Shown: positions 24,054 to 35,569 of the stretch, piece after piece
How positions within the stretch are numbered: position 1 is the stretch's first letter
How the letters are laid out: every line of letters begins with the position of its first letter
Assembly (NCBI GenBank): GCA_027619545.1
Contig: JAQCFT010000007.1
Span: 1-38,651, forward strand
DNA from: Verrucomicrobiota bacterium
GTDB taxonomy: Bacteria > Verrucomicrobiota > Verrucomicrobiia > Limisphaerales > AAA164-E04
Reading direction: 5' to 3'
Length of the DNA stretch: 38,651 bases
Program-made: the position numbers and the translations under genes
Notes under the pieces: model-generated
The model's input: only the letters and a program-made list of their open reading frames with translations
Database searches by the model: none
What the model was told of the DNA's origin: nothing

Positions 24054-27000
24054 ATGATTGCACCGCGAGCATTGTACTTTACTTGTGTCCGGGATTGGCA
24101 GAAAACGGTTGGGAAACTGGTGGTTGCCATGCTGGCAGCATCATCCCAAGTCTGGATTCTTGGCCAGGAGGATGATTCGTCCAAAGTCAGCTATTACCAG
24201 CATATTCGACCTGTTTTTCAAGCCAAATGCCATGGGTGTCATCAGCCAGCCAAACCGGAAGGCGATTATGTGATGACCCACTTTGAGCGACTGATTCAAG
24301 GCGGCGAGAGTGGGGGGAAAGCCATCCTGCCGGGAAATGCAGCGCAGAGTTATCTCGTCGAGTTGATCACACCGGTGAACGGCAAGGCAGAGATGCCCCG
24401 CAAGGAGGAGCCTTTGTCGAGTGTTGAAATCGATCTGGTTCGACGCTGGATTGATCAAGGCGCGATCAATGACACTCCGCCTAATGCCGTTCCGCGTTAT
24501 GATTTGGAAAACCCTCCCGTTTATCAGCGACCACCTTTGATCACCTCACTGGATTATTCACCTGATGGTCGTTGGTTGGCGGTTTCAGGTTTTCACGAAG
24601 TGTTATTGCACAAGGCCGATGGTTCCGGTTTGGAAAAGCGCTTGATCGGATTGTCCCAACGTATTGAGTCTGTCCGCTTCTCACCCGATGCCACCAAACT
24701 GGCTGTCGCCGGCGGCTCTCCCGGTCGCATGGGGGAACTTCAGATTTGGGATGTCGCCAGTGGAGAACTGGATTTGTCGGTTCCTGTTTCATACGACACC
24801 GTTTATGGAGCCAGTTGGTCGCCTGATGGAACCCTGATCGCGTTGGGATGTGCCGACAACACATTGAGAGCCTTTCGGGTCAAAGATGGAAAACAGGTTC
24901 TGTTTCAGGGGTCTCACAATGATTGGGTGATCGATACGGTATTCAATGTCAAAGGTGATCACCTTGTTTCCGTCGGACGTGACCAGACGGCCAAACTGAC
25001 CGAAGTCGCCACCGAGCGGTTCATTGACAACATCACGTCCATTACTCCGGGAGCTTTGAGAGGCGGGATTCAGTCTGTGGCACGGCATCCTTCCAAGGAT
25101 GAAATCCTTATCGGTGCAGCAGACGGAACGCCGCAGATTTACCGCATGTTCCGTCAGACCAAACGTGTCATCGGAGACAATGCCAACCTGATCCGTCGTT
25201 TTCCCGGCATGACAGGACGTATTTTTGGCGTTGACTACAGCCCGGACGGAAAGCGGATTGTGGCGGTGAGCAGTTTGGACGGCAAGGGGTTTGCAAGTGT
25301 TTACGACAGTGATGTGGACAGCACTCTGTCGGATGAACTCAAGGCCATCATGCAAAAAGTCGCTTCCAGTCGAAATGCCGAGGAGCGGCAAAAAGTCGAG
25401 GCATTCTGGACCCAGGGCATCAAGAGGCTGGCCGACAGTTCCTTTGAAACGGCGCTTTATGCTGTGGCTTTTCACACCGATGGTCATCGGTTGGCTATCG
25501 GGGGGGCGGATGGAGTTGTGCGTGTGTTGAGTGCCGACACTTTGTCCTTAAGGCAGGCATTTGTTCCTGTTCCATTGAATGACGCCGATGCTGACGCGAT
25601 TTACACCATGAGCGTTTCACCATCCCAAGTTCGGTTTGAAAATGCCTATGAGTCATTCCAGCTGGTCGTTCAGGGGTGGACTGCTTCCGGGCAATCTGTT
25701 GATCTGACGCGTTTGGTCACCATCAAGGCGGGTGGTGAACGGGTCTCCATATCATCCAGGGGCATCATCACACCTGAAGCAGATGGAAGCGATACCGTCC
25801 TGGTGCAGTATGAGGGACATCAAGTCAAACTACCCGTCAGCGTGGATGGTTATACCCGGCCATTGCGCCCCGACTTTGTTCAGGATGTGAATCCGGTGAT
25901 TTCCAAAATGGGTTGCAACTCCGGTACGTGTCACGGCGCCAAGGACGGCAGGAATGGATTCAAATTATCCCTGCGCGGATACGATCCCCTGTATGACGTG
26001 CGGGCGTTTACTGATGATCTCGCCGGACGACGCATCAACTTCGCTTCGCCAGATGACAGCCTGATGTTGTTGAAATCCACTTCGGCCGTGCCACATGAAG
26101 GGGGGCAACGCACCCGCATGGGGGAACCGTTTTATGAGATACTGAAACAATGGATTGCTCAGGGTTGTGAATTGAATACTGAAAGCCCCAAAGCCAGCTC
26201 CATTGAAATCATTCCTCAGAATCCCGTCATACGATCCATTGGTGATCTGCAGCAATTGCGTGTTGTGGCACGTTTTCCCGATGGTTCGCATCGTGATGTG
26301 ACACGTGAGGCTTTCGTGGAAACCGGGAATTCCGAAGTTGCCACCGTGGATGAACTTGGTTTGGTTTCTTCAGTGCGGCGGGGAGAAGCGCCTATGCTGG
26401 CGCGTTATGAGGGCGCGTATGCTTCAACGACCGTCACGGTGATGGGAGATCGTTCCGGTTTTGAGTGGGTGGATGTCGAAACCTACAACAAGGTCGATGA
26501 AGCCGCTGTCGCCAAATGGAAACGGATGCGCATCCTGCCTTCCGGTTTGTGCACGGATACTGAATTTGCGCGGCGTGTGTATCTGGACCTGACCGGACTG
26601 CCTCCCTCGGTTCTGCAGCTTCAGGATTTTCTCGATGACCCGAAGCCTTCCCGGGAAAAACGGAATGCCTTGATCGATCATCTGGTGGGGAACCGGGATT
26701 TTGTGGATTATTGGACCAACAAATGGGCCGACCTGTTGCAGGTCAACCGCAAGTTTCTGGGGCCCGAAGGAGCTTCGATGTTCCGGGACTGGATCCGGAA
26801 AGAAGTCGAATCCAACACTCCTTACGATCAATTTGCCCGCAAGATCCTGACCGCAAACGGTTCCAATAAAGAAAATCCGGCGGCTTCCTATTACAAAATC
26901 CTCCGCGATCCCGAAGCTATCATGGAGAACACCACGCACCTTTTCCTCGCGACGCGGTTCAATTGTAACAAATGCCATGACCACCCCTTTGAACGTTGGA

Positions 27001-29108
27001 CTCAGGATCAGTACTATGAAATGTCCGCCTACTTTGCCAGGGTTTCATTGAAAGGTGATCCTGAAAGCAAGGATCAATTCATCGGCGGAACCGCTGTTGA
27101 AGGTCGCAAACCTTTATACGAGGTTGTTTACGAAGCGGACAAAGGAGAAGTGACGCATCTGCGCACTGGACAGGCCACTCCCCCGGCTTTTCCTTATGAG
27201 GCAGCATTCAACGAGCCATCAGAGGAAGCCACACGCCGCGATACCTTGGCTTCCTGGATGACCAGTCCGGACAATGATTATTTCGCCAAGAGTTATGTCA
27301 ACCGCATCTGGGGTTACTTGATGGGAGTGGGCTTGATCGAACCACTCGACGACATTCGAGCCGGCAATCCTCCTTCCAATCCGGAGTTGCTGGATTGGTT
27401 GACACAGGATTTCGTGGACCATGGGTTTGATGTGCAACACCTGATCCGCACCATTTGCAAATCACGTGTGTATCAATTGTCCATCGAGACCAATGCATGG
27501 AATGAAGATGACGCCATCAATTTTTCCCATGCCACGCCCAAGCGACTTCCTGCCGAAGTGTTGCATGACGCCATATATTTTGTGACAGGGGCGGATCCTG
27601 CCTTTCCCGGAGTCCCGAGAGGTACCCGCGCCGTGCAGTTGCCTGATGTGGGGGTTAAATTGGACGATGGATTTTTGGCGAACCTTGGGCGTCCCGTCCG
27701 CGAGAGTGCCTGCGAATGCGAACGTTCGAGCGAACTGCAGTTGGGTTCCATCCTGTCCCTGGTAAGCGGTCCTACGGTGGATCAGGCCATCTCCGATTCT
27801 GCGAATGCCATCGCCGAGTTGGTCAAGAAAGAAGCCAGTAATGAAAAAGTGGTGGAGCAGTTGTATTGGCGCATTTTGAATCGCGCTCCGGCAAGCTCTG
27901 AAATAGAACGCAACATGAAAGTTTTCGATCTGGTGGCCGATCACCACGCCACCGTGGAGCAACAATTGGCAGCTTACGAAAAGGACTATGCCCCTATTCA
28001 GAAACGCCAGGAAGCCGAGCGTGAACAACGGATCACCGAAGCCAGGAGGGATGTAAGTGACTATGAAGCTGAAATCGCCCCCAGAGAAGCCAAACTGGAG
28101 GCCGATCGGCAGGAGAAAATCGCCAGCGCCGAAGCGGCTTTGAAACAGCATGAAACCGAATGGCGTCAGGGGTTCGAATCCTGGTTGAGGAACCCTCAAT
28201 CGAGTGTTGAATGGAAGGCCATGGATATTCGGAACGTAACGGCCTCCAATGACACCAAACTGGTGCTTCAACGAGATGCATCCGTCAAAGCCGAAGGCAA
28301 GCTGGGGCAAACGATCTACATCATTCAGGGCCGGACCGGCGGGACGGCGTTGAATGCTCTGCGCTTGGAGACTCTCCTGGATGAATCATTGCCGAAGAAC
28401 GGGCCGGGACGGGCGGATGATGGTAACTTTGTGCTGACCGAAATCGAGGCGCGGTGGGCACCGGTATCCAATCCTTCCAAATGGACCGATCTCAAACTGC
28501 ACAAAGCCCAAGCTGATTTCAGTCAGGGAAATTTTCCGGTTGGCAATGCCGTTGACGGCAACAAGGGCGGCAACAATGGGTGGGCGGTTTCTCCTCAGTT
28601 GGGGCAGTATCATGTGGCTGTTTTTGAATTGAAGGAATCCCTGCCAGCAGGTGAATCCGTGTTGATCGAAGTCAGGATGACCCAGAACTACCAAAGCAAC
28701 AAACACGCCATCGGCCGGTTCCGCTTGTCCCTGACCGATGCCGTGGAGCATATAGATTTGGGGATTCCTTCCGCCATTGAATCATTACTTGCGTTGGATG
28801 CCGGTGATCGAAGTGACGATCAATTCAGGGAGTTGGAGACCTTTTACCGCTCCCGGGATGCCGAGCTTGCCAAGTTGGAAAAAACGTTGGAAGAAACCAG
28901 GAAACCGCGTCCCGAAGATCCCGAACTGACTCGTCTCAAGGCTCGTCTCGACCTGGTCAGCAAACCGTTGCCCATGGATCCGACACTGAAAGGCCTGCGT
29001 CGGGCATTTGAGTTGAGTTCGGAACAAATCAAACACTCAAGATTGACTGCCGCCCAGGATGTGGCTTGGGCATTGATCAATAATCCATCCTTTTTATTCA
29101 ATCACTAA
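24054..29108 (+). CDS. Giant exported PSD1 protein: cytochrome + WD40 + BIG2 + DUF1549/DUF1553
   Basis: 1684 residues from the ATG at 24054 (other in-frame starts at 24027 and 23991). A signal peptide ([15 protein letters not shown]) leads into a planctomycete-type cytochrome domain with CHGCH at 59-63. A WD40-like propeller follows (~159-507), then a BIG_2-like domain (~519-600), a second cysteine motif GCNSGTCHG (Cys621, C-x4-CH), another BIG_2-like domain (~717-797), DUF1549/PSCyt2 (~816-1012, with CNKCH at 971-975) and DUF1553/PSD1 (~1061-1300). The C-terminal end holds a charged coiled coil (~1293-1370), a discoidin-like beta domain (~1426-1572), more coiled coil and the PSD1 end NNPSFLFNH. 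It is exported, probably heme-bearing and of unknown function. The coiled coil and discoidin-like insertion lie inside the PSD1 region. The DUF1501 partner follows after 29 nt. Confidence 0.9.
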   Translation: MIAPRALYFTCVRDWQKTVGKLVVAMLAASSQVWILGQEDDSSKVSYYQHIRPVFQAKCHGCHQPAKPEGDYVMTHFERLIQGGESGGKAILPGNAAQSYLVELITPVNGKAEMPRKEEPLSSVEIDLVRRWIDQGAINDTPPNAVPRYDLENPPVYQRPPLITSLDYSPDGRWLAVSGFHEVLLHKADGSGLEKRLIGLSQRIESVRFSPDATKLAVAGGSPGRMGELQIWDVASGELDLSVPVSYDTVYGASWSPDGTLIALGCADNTLRAFRVKDGKQVLFQGSHNDWVIDTVFNVKGDHLVSVGRDQTAKLTEVATERFIDNITSITPGALRGGIQSVARHPSKDEILIGAADGTPQIYRMFRQTKRVIGDNANLIRRFPGMTGRIFGVDYSPDGKRIVAVSSLDGKGFASVYDSDVDSTLSDELKAIMQKVASSRNAEERQKVEAFWTQGIKRLADSSFETALYAVAFHTDGHRLAIGGADGVVRVLSADTLSLRQAFVPVPLNDADADAIYTMSVSPSQVRFENAYESFQLVVQGWTASGQSVDLTRLVTIKAGGERVSISSRGIITPEADGSDTVLVQYEGHQVKLPVSVDGYTRPLRPDFVQDVNPVISKMGCNSGTCHGAKDGRNGFKLSLRGYDPLYDVRAFTDDLAGRRINFASPDDSLMLLKSTSAVPHEGGQRTRMGEPFYEILKQWIAQGCELNTESPKASSIEIIPQNPVIRSIGDLQQLRVVARFPDGSHRDVTREAFVETGNSEVATVDELGLVSSVRRGEAPMLARYEGAYASTTVTVMGDRSGFEWVDVETYNKVDEAAVAKWKRMRILPSGLCTDTEFARRVYLDLTGLPPSVLQLQDFLDDPKPSREKRNALIDHLVGNRDFVDYWTNKWADLLQVNRKFLGPEGASMFRDWIRKEVESNTPYDQFARKILTANGSNKENPAASYYKILRDPEAIMENTTHLFLATRFNCNKCHDHPFERWTQDQYYEMSAYFARVSLKGDPESKDQFIGGTAVEGRKPLYEVVYEADKGEVTHLRTGQATPPAFPYEAAFNEPSEEATRRDTLASWMTSPDNDYFAKSYVNRIWGYLMGVGLIEPLDDIRAGNPPSNPELLDWLTQDFVDHGFDVQHLIRTICKSRVYQLSIETNAWNEDDAINFSHATPKRLPAEVLHDAIYFVTGADPAFPGVPRGTRAVQLPDVGVKLDDGFLANLGRPVRESACECERSSELQLGSILSLVSGPTVDQAISDSANAIAELVKKEASNEKVVEQLYWRILNRAPASSEIERNMKVFDLVADHHATVEQQLAAYEKDYAPIQKRQEAEREQRITEARRDVSDYEAEIAPREAKLEADRQEKIASAEAALKQHETEWRQGFESWLRNPQSSVEWKAMDIRNVTASNDTKLVLQRDASVKAEGKLGQTIYIIQGRTGGTALNALRLETLLDESLPKNGPGRADDGNFVLTEIEARWAPVSNPSKWTDLKLHKAQADFSQGNFPVGNAVDGNKGGNNGWAVSPQLGQYHVAVFELKESLPAGESVLIEVRMTQNYQSNKHAIGRFRLSLTDAVEHIDLGIPSAIESLLALDAGDRSDDQFRELETFYRSRDAELAKLEKTLEETRKPRPEDPELTRLKARLDLVSKPLPMDPTLKGLRRAFELSSEQIKHSRLTAAQDVAWALINNPSFLFNH

Positions 29109-29137
29109 ACCAGATTCATCCAGAAAGACAACGACCT

Positions 29138-30607
29138 ATGATCAGCATACCAGGAGGCTTCAACAGCGACCTTTGCGATGGCGGCATGAAGATGACCCGC
29201 CGTGACCTGCTCAAAATCGGCGGCTCCGGCCTGCTCGGGCTTTCGCTCGGGTCCATGCTAGAGATGCAATCCAAGGCCAGCACCGCAGCCCACAGCGGCG
29301 GTCCGGGATGGGGACGTGCCAAGAGTATTATCTTGGTTTATCTTCAAGGTGGCCCGAGTCATCTGGACCTCTGGGATCCCAAACTGAATGTGCCGGACAA
29401 TGTGCGCAGCGTGTTCAATACCATTCCGACCAAGATCCCTGGTGTGCATTTTACGGAGCTGTTACCCAAACTGGCCAAGATCAATGACAAGATGACCATG
29501 ATCCGTTCGATGAGTTATACCCCGAACGGATTGTTCAATCACACGGCGGCCATTTACCAGATGATGACCGGTTACACCACCGACAAGGTCAGTCCGTCCG
29601 GTCAATTGGAACCACCCAGTCCCAAGGATTTTCCAAACTTTGGTTCAAACATCATCCGATTGCGTCCGCCCACCGAGCCGGTGCTGCCATTCGTGATGCT
29701 GCCGCGTCCGTTGCAGGAGAGCAATGTGGTGGGCAAGGGCGGCACGGCCGGTTTTCTTGGGAAAGGGTTTGATCCCTATTATCTCTACCCTGAAGGCGAC
29801 GACATGAACATGGGCAAGATGGACAACGTCAAGGTGGACGACCTGGAGATGCGCCCCGACGTGTTCGCTTTGCGTCTTCAGCGCCGGGCTCAGTTGCGCG
29901 ACAACATCAACGCCGCCATGCCGGAAATTGAGAAAGCGGTGGAGAGCTATAATCTGAACGAATACTACAGCCGCGCTTTGAATCTGATCGTCTCCGGCAA
30001 AACCAGGGATGCTTTTGATCTGGAACAGGAACCCATTCCAGTGCGGGATTGGTACGGACGCAACACTTTTGGTCAAAGCTGCCTTTTGGCCCGCCGACTG
30101 GTGGAAGCCGGAACACGTGTGGTGGAAGTGATCTGGCCTAAGGTTGCCAATTCCGACAACCATTCATGGGACGTGCACGTCAATCTCAGTCAACGCATGA
30201 AAAACCAATCCGCACCGATGCTCGACGGTGGATTGTCCGCGTTGATCGCGGATCTGGATCAGCGCGGTATGCTTGAAGAAACGATGGTGGTGGCGGTAGG
30301 CGAATTCGGTCGCAGCCCGCAACGCGGCGTGAGTACTTCCGGCAACAGCAACAGCGATGACGGACGTGATCACTGGCCATATTGTTATACTTCGGTCATT
30401 GCTGGTGGCGGTGCCAAACGTGGTTATGTGCATGGTGAATCGGACAAAACGGGTTCCGCCCCATTGATCGATCCCGTTCATCCGGGTGAGTTGCTGGCTT
30501 CCATTTACCACGGTTTCGGCATCGATCCCGAAACCATTGTTTACAACCACCTCAACCAACCCCGTGAACTGGTCAAATCCAAAGCGGTAACGAAGTTGTT
30601 TGGTTAA
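29138..30607 (+). CDS. Tat-exported DUF1501 protein
   Basis: 489 residues. The N-terminus has CDG followed by [23 protein letters not shown], a twin-arginine signal; the CDG..RRD.L spacing is common in this family and supports the ATG at 29138 rather than the internal ATGs. The body has family segments [20 protein letters not shown] (~61-80), [42 protein letters not shown], and [12 protein letters not shown] with GRDHWP. DUF1501 is thought to share the alkaline-phosphatase/sulfatase fold, and the His/Asp-rich motifs are consistent with a metal site. It is encoded right after the PSD1 protein, a pairing seen throughout Planctomycetota and Verrucomicrobiota, so the two probably act as a complex in the periplasm. 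Reaction unknown. Confidence 0.93.
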   Translation: MISIPGGFNSDLCDGGMKMTRRDLLKIGGSGLLGLSLGSMLEMQSKASTAAHSGGPGWGRAKSIILVYLQGGPSHLDLWDPKLNVPDNVRSVFNTIPTKIPGVHFTELLPKLAKINDKMTMIRSMSYTPNGLFNHTAAIYQMMTGYTTDKVSPSGQLEPPSPKDFPNFGSNIIRLRPPTEPVLPFVMLPRPLQESNVVGKGGTAGFLGKGFDPYYLYPEGDDMNMGKMDNVKVDDLEMRPDVFALRLQRRAQLRDNINAAMPEIEKAVESYNLNEYYSRALNLIVSGKTRDAFDLEQEPIPVRDWYGRNTFGQSCLLARRLVEAGTRVVEVIWPKVANSDNHSWDVHVNLSQRMKNQSAPMLDGGLSALIADLDQRGMLEETMVVAVGEFGRSPQRGVSTSGNSNSDDGRDHWPYCYTSVIAGGGAKRGYVHGESDKTGSAPLIDPVHPGELLASIYHGFGIDPETIVYNHLNQPRELVKSKAVTKLFG

Positions 30608-30702
30608 ATGGCAAATCCGCTTGATTGGGAATACCAGAACCTGTCCCCCACATATCAAATGCTGTGTCGAGCCCCATCACCTCAAATTTGATCCTCTGGT
30701 TT

Positions 30703-32064
30703 TTATTTTCCGGAGGTGGAAGTTGATTCTGTGGTTGCTGCTGCAGGCGCTGATTCCAGTCCGTAGCGCCGCATCATCTCCTCATCCAGGATGGCTTCGT
30801 CGGTGAATCCCCGGTCTATTTGATTCAACCAATGCGCGTAATTCTCCTTTTTGTAAGCTTCGAATCCTTCCTGGCCAATGGATTCCACAAAGAGAGATTC
30901 TGTTTCGGATCGGATGCCCTGAAGCATCTCCCGTTTTTGAGCCATGTCCAGTTGTTGATTGTTGCGCACTTGGTTGGCGGTTTCCTGTGCGGTTTTCATG
31001 GAGTTGTAGAGGTCTTTGGCAACGGCGACATCGATATCGTTGCGTTCGGCGGTTTTTTTGATGCCCTGGTATGTGTAGTCCTGGGACATTTTGTAATCTC
31101 CGTATCGTTCTTCTCCCAAAACCGATTTGACGCCTTGCTCGAACTCTTGCTGCGCTGACTGATAGCGCTCTCGATCTTCGGAATTTGTCATGCTCCTCCC
31201 ATAGGAACCGAATTCGTCATCCATGACCTTCTTCAGGTCGAAAATTTGTTCGAATTCTTCTTTGGTGGGTTGAAATCCGTTCATCTGGGAGCGCAGCATC
31301 ATGGAGGTTTCCGACATCCTTAATTCGAAATCTCGCAACTCCTCCGGAGACAGGAGATCAGCCAGCTCGGCATTACGTGCTCGCTGAAGGTCAGCCAATG
31401 CTTTCATGTCCTCCTGATCCATCGCACCTCCCTGTACCAGCTCCGCCTGTTTCAGGGCGTAGCTCTGATAGATTTCCATGATCGAGGCGCGTTTGCTGGA
31501 AGGAATGGAGTCCAGCATGCGTTCGTATGGATCGAAAGCCACCATGGATTCCACCCAGCTGGTTTCCGGTTCGTAATCTTCGCCAAGCAGTGTTTTCAGG
31601 ACGCTTCGTTTTTCTTTGTTCAGATCGTTTTGTGCCTGCATGGATTCCGGGTTGGGCTGCATGGCGGCTATCCAGGCGTTGCCGGTTTTCCAGTATTCGA
31701 AAGGTTCGGTTTCGGGTTGCAGTTCTTTTGACTTGGATTTGTAGAGCTTGTCCACATCGGCCTTGATAATGTCGCGGATGGTTTCCTCCGGACAACCAAT
31801 GGAACGTAGGTTTGCGATGTAGTCACGGTAATCTTCTGATTCCACCTGATGCCAGTCAAAAGTCATGGAGGGCACATTGGGTGACGCTGCAGGATCAATC
31901 GTTTCCGGTTTGTTTTGATCGACGTTCCTGGCCTGGTTTTCGGATTTGGCTGCTGTTCCTTCAACTGGTGCGACCGCTCGTTGAGACTCTTGATACCATT
32001 TGAGGCTCATAAAGATGTTGATGATTAACGAGAGAACGAGCAGGGGAATTGTAAGGGATTTCAT
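30703..32064 (-). CDS. Membrane-anchored hypothetical protein
   Basis: 453 residues, no family I can name. A single N-terminal helix (IPLLVLSLIINIFMSLKW, ~6-23) is an uncleaved anchor or signal. A low-complexity linker (~30-65) leads to a segment FDWHQVESEDYRDYIANLRSIGCPEETIRDIIKADVDKLY (~69-108), a pattern I associate with verrucomicrobial proteins of unknown role. The rest is highly charged and helical (long Glu/Gln/Arg-rich heptads, ~140-420), and the C-terminus is a Ala/Thr/Ser tail. It is probably a periplasmic, coiled-coil-rich structural or stress protein (inference). It is convergent to the DUF1501 gene (95-nt gap) and divergent from the five-heme cytochrome gene. Confidence 0.8.
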   Translation of the reverse strand: MKSLTIPLLVLSLIINIFMSLKWYQESQRAVAPVEGTAAKSENQARNVDQNKPETIDPAASPNVPSMTFDWHQVESEDYRDYIANLRSIGCPEETIRDIIKADVDKLYKSKSKELQPETEPFEYWKTGNAWIAAMQPNPESMQAQNDLNKEKRSVLKTLLGEDYEPETSWVESMVAFDPYERMLDSIPSSKRASIMEIYQSYALKQAELVQGGAMDQEDMKALADLQRARNAELADLLSPEELRDFELRMSETSMMLRSQMNGFQPTKEEFEQIFDLKKVMDDEFGSYGRSMTNSEDRERYQSAQQEFEQGVKSVLGEERYGDYKMSQDYTYQGIKKTAERNDIDVAVAKDLYNSMKTAQETANQVRNNQQLDMAQKREMLQGIRSETESLFVESIGQEGFEAYKKENYAHWLNQIDRGFTDEAILDEEMMRRYGLESAPAAATTESTSTSGK

Positions 32065-32339
32065 GACGGTGCCGAAACTACGTCAGGAATAACGAAAAAT
32101 CAACCCGTGAACACTTGTTTGGCTTGGGCATTGGGGTGGAATGCTCATTTTTACCCATTAAGTCACGAAGGGTGGTGGAGTTAACCCGTTCTAAATGAGA
32201 AAATAAAAAAACATTCATATGCCTCCTGACTTCGCCGTTACAAATCACTCCTTTGTTCGTAATTAATCGCCCGTATCCATTTGGAGCAATTATCGTTGCT
32301 TGATCCGAAAGATTCGGCATAGTGATTGCCATTCCAGAG
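32065..32339. other. Divergent intergenic region
   Basis: 275 nt between divergent genes, with no coding signal. It should hold both promoters. A small hairpin (CCGAA/TTCGG, 32305-32317) lies near the start of the cytochrome gene. I could not place a convincing promoter. Confidence 0.5.
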
Positions 32340-35279
32340 ATGAAACATCGCTTTCGATTACCAAAGGTCCCATTTGTTATCCACTGGCGATCCCGGCACT
32401 GCTTGCTGGTGGTTTGCCTTTTGATATTTTCAACCTGTGCTCAGGCTCAATCCAGTCGTGGCGATATGCTGCACACCATGCTCGGTTTCGCTGTTGGAGA
32501 AGGTGTGGATCCGGGGGAATTGCTGCTCGGTGAATTGAACTGCGTGGCTTGCCACCAGGCTACGGACGCCACCATCGCACGGTTGTCTTCCAAACAAGGC
32601 CCCATCCTGGGCGAGGGGGGCATCAGATTAACGCCTCAATTTGTTCGTAACCTATTGATGAATCCGGCTTCCACCGGTCAAGTAAGGACCATGCCGGATT
32701 TGCTGCGTGATTATGAGTCTGATGAAAAAGCCGCCATTGTGGATGCCTTGACCCATTACCTGATGGATGCCCAAGGTGAATTCACTGAAACCCCCGCCGC
32801 AGCGGATCCATTTTCCATGCAGGCTGGACGTCGCTTGTTTCATGAAACGGGATGTGTAGCCTGTCACGAACCGCATCAGGATGCCAATGAACTGGAAGAT
32901 CCCTCTCTGCCTCCGCCCGACAGCCGGGTGCCGGGTGAATTTGAATCGGCATTGGGCCATTCGGTCATCATGGGCAAACTGGACAGCAAAACGACGGTTT
33001 CCGAGCTGGCCCGCTTCCTGAAAAATCCTCTGGAGACGCGTCCTTCCGGGCGAATGCCTCATTTCAATCTGAGCGACATTGAAGCGACCAGCATCGCCAT
33101 GTATCTCCTGCGCGGTCAAGCGAAGGGGCTTTTTGGGGAGGCTTCTGAGCTGAAGAAAGCCAAAGGATTGAAATATGCCTACATGGAGTTCGGCTCCCCC
33201 ACCGCCGATCCACATGGTTTCGTGGATGATTTTATTCAACACTTTCCCGGCAGCGTGCCAGACTCCCAACGAGCTTCCACCCACTTTGTCTCCAGCGGCA
33301 TCACGCACGAAATCTCGGATGCCTTGAAAAAAAGACAGGAACAGATCGCCCTGGTGTTCTCCGGGTATGTCTCCATTCCCGCTGACGGAGAATATACTTT
33401 TTTCACCAATTCGGATGATGGTTCCCGTTTGTATGTCGGTTCCGATCTGGTGGTCAACAACGACGGTGACCATGGCATGACCGAGCGCAACGGCAAAGTT
33501 CGACTCAAAGCAGGGGATCATTCGTTGAAAGTGACTTACTTCAATCACGGCGGACCGGCCGGGTTGAGCGTATATATTGAGGGTCCCGGTCTGGATAAAC
33601 AACCGATCCCAGCCGACTGGTTTTCGCATCTAGGACAGCCGATGGTTCCAGTGGGAAGCGGAGAGTTTGCGGTGGACAAAACCAAGGCGTCCCAAGGCAA
33701 GGCGTGGTTTGCCAAGCTGGGTTGCGGTTCCTGTCACAATATTGCAGATGCCAGCGCCACCGCTATTGATGCGTTCGCAGCGAAACCGTTTGCTGAACTG
33801 GTTGCGGATGCGGATGGGGGTTGTTTGTCGTCAAATCCCTCCGCCGGCGCTGCGTTTTATTACCTCACTGCAGCCGAACGGAATGCCATCCTGACAACCC
33901 TCGCTCACCGCGACCAGTTGGCGCATCCTCTGGAGCCCTCCCGTCAGGCGCAAAAACTGATGACAGCGATGAATTGTTTTGCCTGTCATCAAAGGGGGGA
34001 ACTGGGTGGCCCCAGTACCTATCGCCAGCAGTTTTTTGGAACGATCGGTGAAGTGGACATGGGCGATGAAGGACGCTTTCCGCCCAACTTGAGCGGTGTA
34101 GGAGTCAAACTCAAGCCCGAATGGCTGAACAAGGTGCTGAATGAGGGAGCTTCGGTGCGTCCTTACATGGCCACCCGCATGCCGTCATTTGGTGCCGCTA
34201 ATTTGAAAGGTTTGGCCGAGGCCTTTGTCACAGCAGACGCGCCGGCTGAGAGTGGTTCCCACGAAGTTATTTCGCTGGATGACGCCAAATACGGACGTAA
34301 ATTGGTCGGAGTGGGGGGGATGGCCTGCATCACCTGTCACACTTTTGGGAAATTTGGTTCGCTTGGGATACCTGCAATGGATTTGACCACTGCCGACGAT
34401 CGTTTGAACAAGGATTGGTTTGTTCGGTATCTGAAAGATCCCTCCTCCCTGCGTCCCGGAACAAGAATGCCGAGCTTTTGGCCAGAAGGGGTGAGTGTGA
34501 ACCGCGACGTATTTGACGGTGACACCCAACGTCAGATCGACGCCATCTGGTCCTACTTGAACCTTGCCGATGACAACAACCCCCCGACAGGATTGATTCA
34601 GGGGCAGAAAGAAATTGTCGCCGAAGGAGAAGCCACGATCTACCGGAACTTTATCGAAGGAGCCGGATCCCGTGCGATTGGTGTGGGTTACCCCGAAAAA
34701 GCCAACCTTGCCTTTGATGCCAATCAGATGCGGGTGGCCATGCTGTGGCAGGGGCCCTTCATCGATGGAGCACGTCACAGCTCGGGACGCGGCGCCGGAT
34801 TTGAACCGCCTCTGGGTCATAATCTTGTTCAACTGCCCGATGGCCCTCCCTTCGCGTTTTCCGTAGACCCCGAAAACACGGCCTGGCCGAAATTGTCTGG
34901 GAAGGAGGCTGGATATGAATTCAAGGGCTACTGGCTGGATTCCAAACGTCGACCGAAGTTCAAATACGAATTCCTGGCCATGGAAGTCGAGGACTATTGG
35001 GTGGCAGTGCCCGGTGAACTGGACTCTTTTTTCCGACGTTACCTTACCTTTCATTCCAGGGCTCACTACGTCAACTTATGGATGCGAGCAGCCAAGGGCG
35101 CTTCCATTGTTCAGGAAGAAGATGGTAATTATCTTGTCGATCAGAAAATCCGTATGAAATTCGAAACCTCAGGAGACGAACAACCCGTCATCAAAACCGA
35201 TGATACTGGTATGGAACTTCTGGTCCCGGTGCAACTCTCACACGGCAAAGCCAACATCATGCAGGAGATTGTCTGGTGA
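32340..35279 (+). CDS. Exported five-heme c-type cytochrome with PA14 domain
   Basis: 979 residues from the ATG at 32340 (a GTG at 32322 is possible). The signal peptide has a long basic N-region, a hydrophobic core ([13 protein letters not shown]) and an AQA cleavage site. Five CxxCH heme motifs start at residues 68 (CVACH), 172 (CVACH), 462 (CGSCH), 546 (CFACH) and 663 (CITCH), each followed by the Met-bearing RMP segment typical of small class I cytochrome domains. A PA14 domain, which often binds carbohydrate, sits between hemes 2 and 3 (~276-420: [20 protein letters not shown]). A C-terminal beta-rich domain (~760-979) has no name I can defend. It probably relays electrons from the beta-propeller protein encoded 290 nt downstream. 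Confidence 0.88.
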   Translation: MKHRFRLPKVPFVIHWRSRHCLLVVCLLIFSTCAQAQSSRGDMLHTMLGFAVGEGVDPGELLLGELNCVACHQATDATIARLSSKQGPILGEGGIRLTPQFVRNLLMNPASTGQVRTMPDLLRDYESDEKAAIVDALTHYLMDAQGEFTETPAAADPFSMQAGRRLFHETGCVACHEPHQDANELEDPSLPPPDSRVPGEFESALGHSVIMGKLDSKTTVSELARFLKNPLETRPSGRMPHFNLSDIEATSIAMYLLRGQAKGLFGEASELKKAKGLKYAYMEFGSPTADPHGFVDDFIQHFPGSVPDSQRASTHFVSSGITHEISDALKKRQEQIALVFSGYVSIPADGEYTFFTNSDDGSRLYVGSDLVVNNDGDHGMTERNGKVRLKAGDHSLKVTYFNHGGPAGLSVYIEGPGLDKQPIPADWFSHLGQPMVPVGSGEFAVDKTKASQGKAWFAKLGCGSCHNIADASATAIDAFAAKPFAELVADADGGCLSSNPSAGAAFYYLTAAERNAILTTLAHRDQLAHPLEPSRQAQKLMTAMNCFACHQRGELGGPSTYRQQFFGTIGEVDMGDEGRFPPNLSGVGVKLKPEWLNKVLNEGASVRPYMATRMPSFGAANLKGLAEAFVTADAPAESGSHEVISLDDAKYGRKLVGVGGMACITCHTFGKFGSLGIPAMDLTTADDRLNKDWFVRYLKDPSSLRPGTRMPSFWPEGVSVNRDVFDGDTQRQIDAIWSYLNLADDNNPPTGLIQGQKEIVAEGEATIYRNFIEGAGSRAIGVGYPEKANLAFDANQMRVAMLWQGPFIDGARHSSGRGAGFEPPLGHNLVQLPDGPPFAFSVDPENTAWPKLSGKEAGYEFKGYWLDSKRRPKFKYEFLAMEVEDYWVAVPGELDSFFRRYLTFHSRAHYVNLWMRAAKGASIVQEEDGNYLVDQKIRMKFETSGDEQPVIKTDDTGMELLVPVQLSHGKANIMQEIVW

Positions 35280-35569
35280 TGAAAACGGATACGATGAACC
35301 GCCAAGGTGCGAAGCACACGAAGCGAAGCGTGCACCCCCAGCAACGGAGGGGCAAGTTCCACCTTGAATCCACTTCAGACCTTTTCATGTACGAATCCCA
35401 ATCAAACTGCAATGAGAACACTGCAGGCTGGCAAAAAAACAAGACTGTCCGCGTTCCACGTCATTTGCTGATGGATATTCACAAGGAAGAAGAATGGGGC
35501 TGGGTGGAATCATTCCCTCCAATTCAACAAAAGCTGAACCACGTTTCTGAAATTTTACCCAAACGAGTC
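35280..35569 (+). other. 290-nt spacer between cytochrome and propeller genes
   Basis: The frame is open through this spacer, but the encoded 98 residues are polar, without domain features, and precede the signal peptide; I treat it as non-coding. Near its start (about 35296-35325) is a CACACGAAG-containing segment resembling the arm of the inverted repeat at 37143. No promoter or riboswitch recognised. Confidence 0.5.

Noticed and set aside
27462-28310. A 282-codon minus-strand ORF inside the PSD1 gene
   Set aside because: It is a shadow of the PSD1 coding frame, with a low-complexity Phe/Gly-rich translation.
30608-30691. A 27-codon ORF starting directly after the DUF1501 stop
   Set aside because: Too short, no ribosome-binding site, and no sign of conservation that can be judged from one sequence.
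32652-33629. A 325-codon minus-strand ORF opposite the five-heme cytochrome
   Set aside because: The plus-strand frame carries heme motifs and a PA14 domain; the reverse ORF has no recognisable features.
35276-35569. 98 extra N-terminal residues on the propeller protein
   Set aside because: Polar, featureless translation ahead of a clear signal peptide starting at the ATG at 35570, and part of the DNA resembles an intergenic repeat.
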